The notes under the pieces: model-generated
The model's input: the letters and a program-made list of their open reading frames with translations, nothing else
Database searches by the model: none
What the model was told of the DNA's origin: nothing
Translations under genes and position numbers: made by a program
Assembly (NCBI GenBank): GCA_035259345.1
Contig: DATFWK010000139.1
Coordinates: 1-9,382 of the forward strand
DNA from: DATFWK01 sp035259345
GTDB lineage: Bacteria > Actinomycetota > Thermoleophilia > Miltoncostaeales > Miltoncostaeaceae
Direction: 5' to 3'
DNA: 9,382 nt
Shown: piece by piece, positions 7,145 to 9,382 of the stretch
How positions within the stretch are numbered: position 1 is the first letter of the stretch
Layout of the letters: every line of letters begins with the position of its first letter

Positions 7145-7150
7145 ACGTTA
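7145..7150 (-). promoter_or_regulatory. Candidate -10 hexamer (TAACGT) for htrA, leaderless type
   Basis: TAACGT on the minus strand matches the actinobacterial TAnnnT -10 pattern and ends eight bases before the ATG at 7136. Transcription would then start at or next to the ATG. No purine-rich ribosome site precedes that ATG, which agrees with a leaderless mRNA. No good -35 box is visible, so this is an inference. Confidence 0.45.
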
Positions 7151-7206
7151 GACAGGGCACATTAAGGTTCGTACCGACCGCTCGGAAGCGCGGGTTAACG
7201 GCGCGC

Positions 7207-7212
7207 TACCGT
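7207..7212 (+). promoter_or_regulatory. Candidate -10 hexamer (TACCGT) for the seven-helix membrane protein, leaderless type
   Basis: TACCGT ends eight bases before the ATG at 7221, the same geometry as on the opposite strand for htrA. There is no Shine-Dalgarno site and no clear -35 box. The short shared region also contains a GTTAAC palindrome (7194-7199), which may or may not matter. Confidence 0.42.
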
Positions 7213-7220
7213 TGTTGGCG

Positions 7221-7883
7221 ATGCCTCTCCTCGCAGAGCCCGCGAGCGCGCTCACCGACCTCGGCCTCGGCGTCGTCGCCCTCGGGATGGCCGCGGCGAT
7301 CCCGTCGGGGCCGCCGCCGCGCGCCCACTGGCGCCGCCTGTTCCTCTGGACCGGCATCGCCGCGGTGGCCGGCTTCGTCCACCACGGCGTGCTGACGCGC
7401 TACCCGTCGGTGGACGGGGCGAGCTGGGCGGTGGTCACGCTGATGGTGGTCGTGGCGATCTCCTACCTCCTGGCCGCGACCGTGGCCGAAGTGCTCGGCC
7501 CCGGCCGGGCGAAGGCGTTCTGGGGCCTGCGATCCGGAAGCTTCATCGCCTACGGCATCGTTGCGCTGCTCGGCCACGCCGGCATCGCCGCGATGCTGTC
7601 CTGCGAGGGGGTGACGATGGCGGCCGTGCTTGCGCTGTGGGGCCTCGCGCTCCAGCGAGGCCATCCGCGCGGGCTGCCGATCGTCGCCGCGCTCGTCGCG
7701 AGCATGATCGCGGCGTCACTCCGCGCCATGCCGGCCGACCTGGTCGCCCCGACCGGCCTCGACCCGACGTCGCTCTACCACCTCGCCCAGATCCCGGCGC
7801 TCGTCGCGCTGTTCGTGGCCGCCGGGCTGGCGGGCGAGACCGCCCTTCGCACCGACCCGCTGGCGCTCATCCGGCGCGCGTAG
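7221..7883 (+). CDS. Seven-helix membrane protein of unknown function
   Basis: This 220-residue protein is almost entirely membrane-embedded. I see seven hydrophobic segments at roughly residues 11-27, 40-58, 70-92, 105-124, 129-145, 151-168 and 185-207. Polar residues inside or at the edges of helices recur: GFVHHG near 51-56, SYLLA near 81, LLGHAG near 115-120 and LYHLAQIP near 189-196. Scattered conserved-looking histidines in a seven-helix protein recall the DUF6962 and alkaline-ceramidase/PAQR-like groups, in which histidines bind a metal. I cannot confirm membership, and this should be read as a hint only. TTG codons at 7212 and 7215 are in frame, but ATG at 7221 fits the -10 hexamer. 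It diverges from htrA and ends 39 bases before the response regulator, so it may or may not be cotranscribed with it. Confidence 0.72.
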   Translation: MPLLAEPASALTDLGLGVVALGMAAAIPSGPPPRAHWRRLFLWTGIAAVAGFVHHGVLTRYPSVDGASWAVVTLMVVVAISYLLAATVAEVLGPGRAKAFWGLRSGSFIAYGIVALLGHAGIAAMLSCEGVTMAAVLALWGLALQRGHPRGLPIVAALVASMIAASLRAMPADLVAPTGLDPTSLYHLAQIPALVALFVAAGLAGETALRTDPLALIRRA

Positions 7884-7893
7884 CGCGGCGGAC

Positions 7894-7899
7894 TACAAT
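7894..7899 (+). promoter_or_regulatory. Candidate -10 hexamer (TACAAT) for the two-component genes
   Basis: TACAAT is one base off TATAAT and lies in the 39-base gap between the membrane protein stop (7883) and the response regulator ATG (7923). Transcription would start near 7906, just ahead of the ribosome site. No good -35 is seen upstream, where the sequence is the GC-rich end of the preceding gene. Confidence 0.5.
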
Positions 7900-7912
7900 C
7901 CGGCCACCCACC

Positions 7913-7919
7913 GGAGGAG
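7913..7919 (+). promoter_or_regulatory. Ribosome binding site (GGAGGAG) of the response regulator
   Basis: GGAGGAG lies three bases ahead of ATG 7923 and fixes that start. It is one of the strongest Shine-Dalgarno sites in the window, in contrast to the SD-less starts of htrA and the membrane protein. Confidence 0.8.
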
Positions 7920-7922
7920 CAA

Positions 7923-8618
7923 ATGGCCCAGCGCATCCTGGTCGTCGACGACGAGCAGTCGATCCGGACCATCGTCGAGTACGCACTCAAGGAAGCGGGC
8001 TTCGAGGTCGTGACGGCCGCCCGCGGCGACGACGCGCTCACGGCCATCGAGCGAGAGCCGATCGACCTGGTCGTGCTCGACGTGATGCTCCCCGGCACAG
8101 ACGGCCTCGAGGTCTGCCGGCGGATCCGCGCCGAGCACCCCACGCCGATCATCATGCTCTCCGCCCGCGGCGAGGAGCTGGACAAGGTGCTCGGCCTCGA
8201 GCTCGGCGCCGACGACTACGTCACCAAGCCGTTCTCGCCGCGCGAGCTCGTGTCGCGCGTCAAGGCAAACCTCCGGCGCGGACGGCTCGAGAGCGAGACC
8301 GAGGAGCGCCTGCGCTTCGGCGACCTCGAGATCGACCCGGTCGCGCGGACCGTCCACCGTGGTGACCAGGAGGTCGCCCTCACCTACTCCGAGTTCGAGA
8401 TCCTGCTCAAGCTCGCCCGCTCGCCGCGCCGTGTGTTCACGCGCGAGGAGCTCATGAACCACCTCTGGAAGGGCACCTTCTACGGCGACCTGCGCAGCGT
8501 CGACGTGCACGTGCGCCACCTGCGGCAGAAGATCGAGCGCCAGCCCTCGAGTCCGCTGCTCATCCGCACGGTGCGCGGCGTCGGCTACGCGTTCGGCGGG
8601 GAGGACGGAGCCGGGTGA
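7923..8618 (+). CDS. OmpR/PhoB-family response regulator
   Basis: This 231-residue DNA-binding regulator has a receiver domain (about 3-118). It shows the acidic pair Asp9-Asp10, the phosphoacceptor Asp53 in VVLDVMLPG, the switch residues Ser80 and Tyr99, and Lys102 in TKPFSPREL. A short linker leads to a winged-helix domain (about 128-226), with LTYSEFEILLKLA, RVFTREELMNHLW, the recognition-helix region RSVDVHVRHLRQKIE (191-205) and the wing RTVRGVGYAF. Length and domain order are typical. The FYGDLRSVDVHVRHLR stretch resembles PhoP/WalR-like regulators, but the regulon cannot be told from the sequence. Its stop overlaps the kinase start (GTGA), so the two are translated together and surely form a cognate pair. 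Phosphorylation of Asp53 by the kinase is expected. Confidence 0.96.
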   Translation: MAQRILVVDDEQSIRTIVEYALKEAGFEVVTAARGDDALTAIEREPIDLVVLDVMLPGTDGLEVCRRIRAEHPTPIIMLSARGEELDKVLGLELGADDYVTKPFSPRELVSRVKANLRRGRLESETEERLRFGDLEIDPVARTVHRGDQEVALTYSEFEILLKLARSPRRVFTREELMNHLWKGTFYGDLRSVDVHVRHLRQKIERQPSSPLLIRTVRGVGYAFGGEDGAG

Positions 8619-9382
8619 ACTGGATCCGGCGCCCGCTGAGCCTGCAGGCGTGGCTGGTCACCGCGTTCGTGGCCGTGGGCGTGGTCGCCAGCCTCGCGGT
8701 GGCGCTGGTCGTGCTGCCCACGCTGGAGAACTCGATCCGCAGCGACCAGGCGAACCGGGAGGGCAAGCGCGTTGCCGACGCCATCTCGGTGACCGGCGAC
8801 CTCGACATGCAGGACGCGCACGCGCTCCTCGACCGCCTTGCGGTCGAGCTCGGCGGGGAGCTCCGCCTCTTGAGCCCGAGCGGGAACGTCATCCCCGCGA
8901 ACGTGAGCCCGCAGATCGCCTACCTGCCCGAGTTCACGGCCACGCCGCCCGGTGAGCTGGCGCTCACGACCCGCAGCGGCAGTCGCACCACGGTGTTCCG
9001 GAACGGCACCGCGGTCATATGGGCCGGGTCGCCGCTTCGGATCCAGGGCGAGCGCTGGGCGATCGAGGCCGGAGTCCCGGTGCGCGGGGCCGCCGGCGAG
9101 ATCGCGATCGTCCGCCGCCGGGTCCTGTTCGCGGTCATCACGGTGATCGCCCTCGCGTCGATCCTCGGCCTCCTGCTCGCCCACGTCCTGGGCCGGCGCA
9201 TGCGCGGCCTGGCCGGCACCGCGGCGACGCTTGCCGGTGGCGACCTCTCGGCGCGGGCGGGCGCGGTGGCGCCCCGGGAGCTCACGAGCCTCGGGGACAG
9301 CATCAACACCATGGCGTCCCGGCTCGAGGCGCTGGTCGCCGAGACGGTGACCGACCGCGACCGCGCGCGGGCGCTGATCTCC
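8615..9382 (+). CDS. Sensor histidine kinase, N-terminal part (catalytic half off window)
   Basis: The visible 256 residues begin with GTG at 8615, which overlaps the regulator stop as GTGA, with GGAG a few bases upstream. A first membrane helix (about 13-35) is followed by an extracytoplasmic sensor region of about 130 residues (36-167). That region is probably a small alpha/beta sensor fold, as suggested by helix-like 37-80 and strand-like LRLLSPSGNVIP and WAIEAGVPV. A second helix (about 168-190) leads into a HAMP domain (about 191-243) with LAGTAATLAGGDLSAR and LGDSINTMASRLEAL. The sequence ends in a coiled helix just before where the dimerisation/His box or a PAS domain would lie. The signal sensed is unknown. 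It is the partner of the adjacent OmpR-type regulator in a PhoP/PhoR-like layout. Confidence 0.92.
   Translation, partial: MNWIRRPLSLQAWLVTAFVAVGVVASLAVALVVLPTLENSIRSDQANREGKRVADAISVTGDLDMQDAHALLDRLAVELGGELRLLSPSGNVIPANVSPQIAYLPEFTATPPGELALTTRSGSRTTVFRNGTAVIWAGSPLRIQGERWAIEAGVPVRGAAGEIAIVRRRVLFAVITVIALASILGLLLAHVLGRRMRGLAGTAATLAGGDLSARAGAVAPRELTSLGDSINTMASRLEALVAETVTDRDRARALIS

Noticed and set aside
7194..7199. GTTAAC palindrome as an operator
   Set aside because: A six-base palindrome is expected by chance fairly often, and no longer symmetrical site or second copy is present in the intergenic region.
7884..7922. Terminator between the membrane protein and the response regulator
   Set aside because: Only a very short GC pairing around the stop codon can be drawn, without a stable stem or T-run.
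7637..8365. 242-codon plus-strand frame across the membrane protein and response regulator
   Set aside because: It is composed mainly of Arg, Ala, Pro and Asp with no motif and overlaps two well-supported genes in other frames.

Overview
The window reads as a high-GC, tightly packed chromosomal segment from an actinobacterium-like organism. The heterodimeric (alpha/beta) pyruvate dehydrogenase E1, a GT87-type lipid-dependent glycosyltransferase, W-S-x-P repeat lipoproteins and TAnnnT promoters without Shine-Dalgarno sites would suit Thermoleophilia (Solirubrobacterales/Gaiellales-like). That placement is an inference from gene content and base composition. It appears to be ordinary core and envelope DNA: I see no transposase, integrase, tRNA, rRNA, CRISPR array or phage gene, and no stretch of 300 bases without a gene.

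Minus strand, 7136 down to 1: seven genes run head to tail with gaps of 23 bases or less, or with small overlaps. In order of transcription they are a membrane-anchored HtrA/DegP serine protease with a PDZ domain; a GNAT acetyltransferase resembling the ArsN1 family; a predicted lipoprotein built of about eight propeller-type repeats; a polytopic GT87/DUF2029 glycosyltransferase; and the pyruvate dehydrogenase subunits E1 alpha, E1 beta and E2. E2 is cut by the left edge of the window. The PDH genes are bound by an ATGA overlap (alpha/beta) and a one-base gap (beta/E2). The envelope genes upstream abut them, so one long transcript is possible.

Plus strand, 7221 to 9382: a seven-helix membrane protein of unknown function, then an OmpR/PhoB response regulator and its histidine kinase. 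The kinase is joined to the regulator by a GTGA overlap and is cut by the right edge after the HAMP domain.

The two arms diverge from an 84-base region (7137-7220). There each start codon lacks a Shine-Dalgarno site and is preceded, exactly 8 bases away, by a TAnnnT hexamer, which suggests two leaderless divergent transcripts.

The most unusual observations concern translation starts. The glycosyltransferase best fits a CTG start in a CTGA stop/start overlap with a well-placed GGAGG. The acetyltransferase has no ATG, GTG or TTG ahead of its conserved domain. I found no clearly novel multi-gene system. The placement of envelope genes directly ahead of the PDH genes, and the split-blade propeller lipoprotein, are the other points worth following up.
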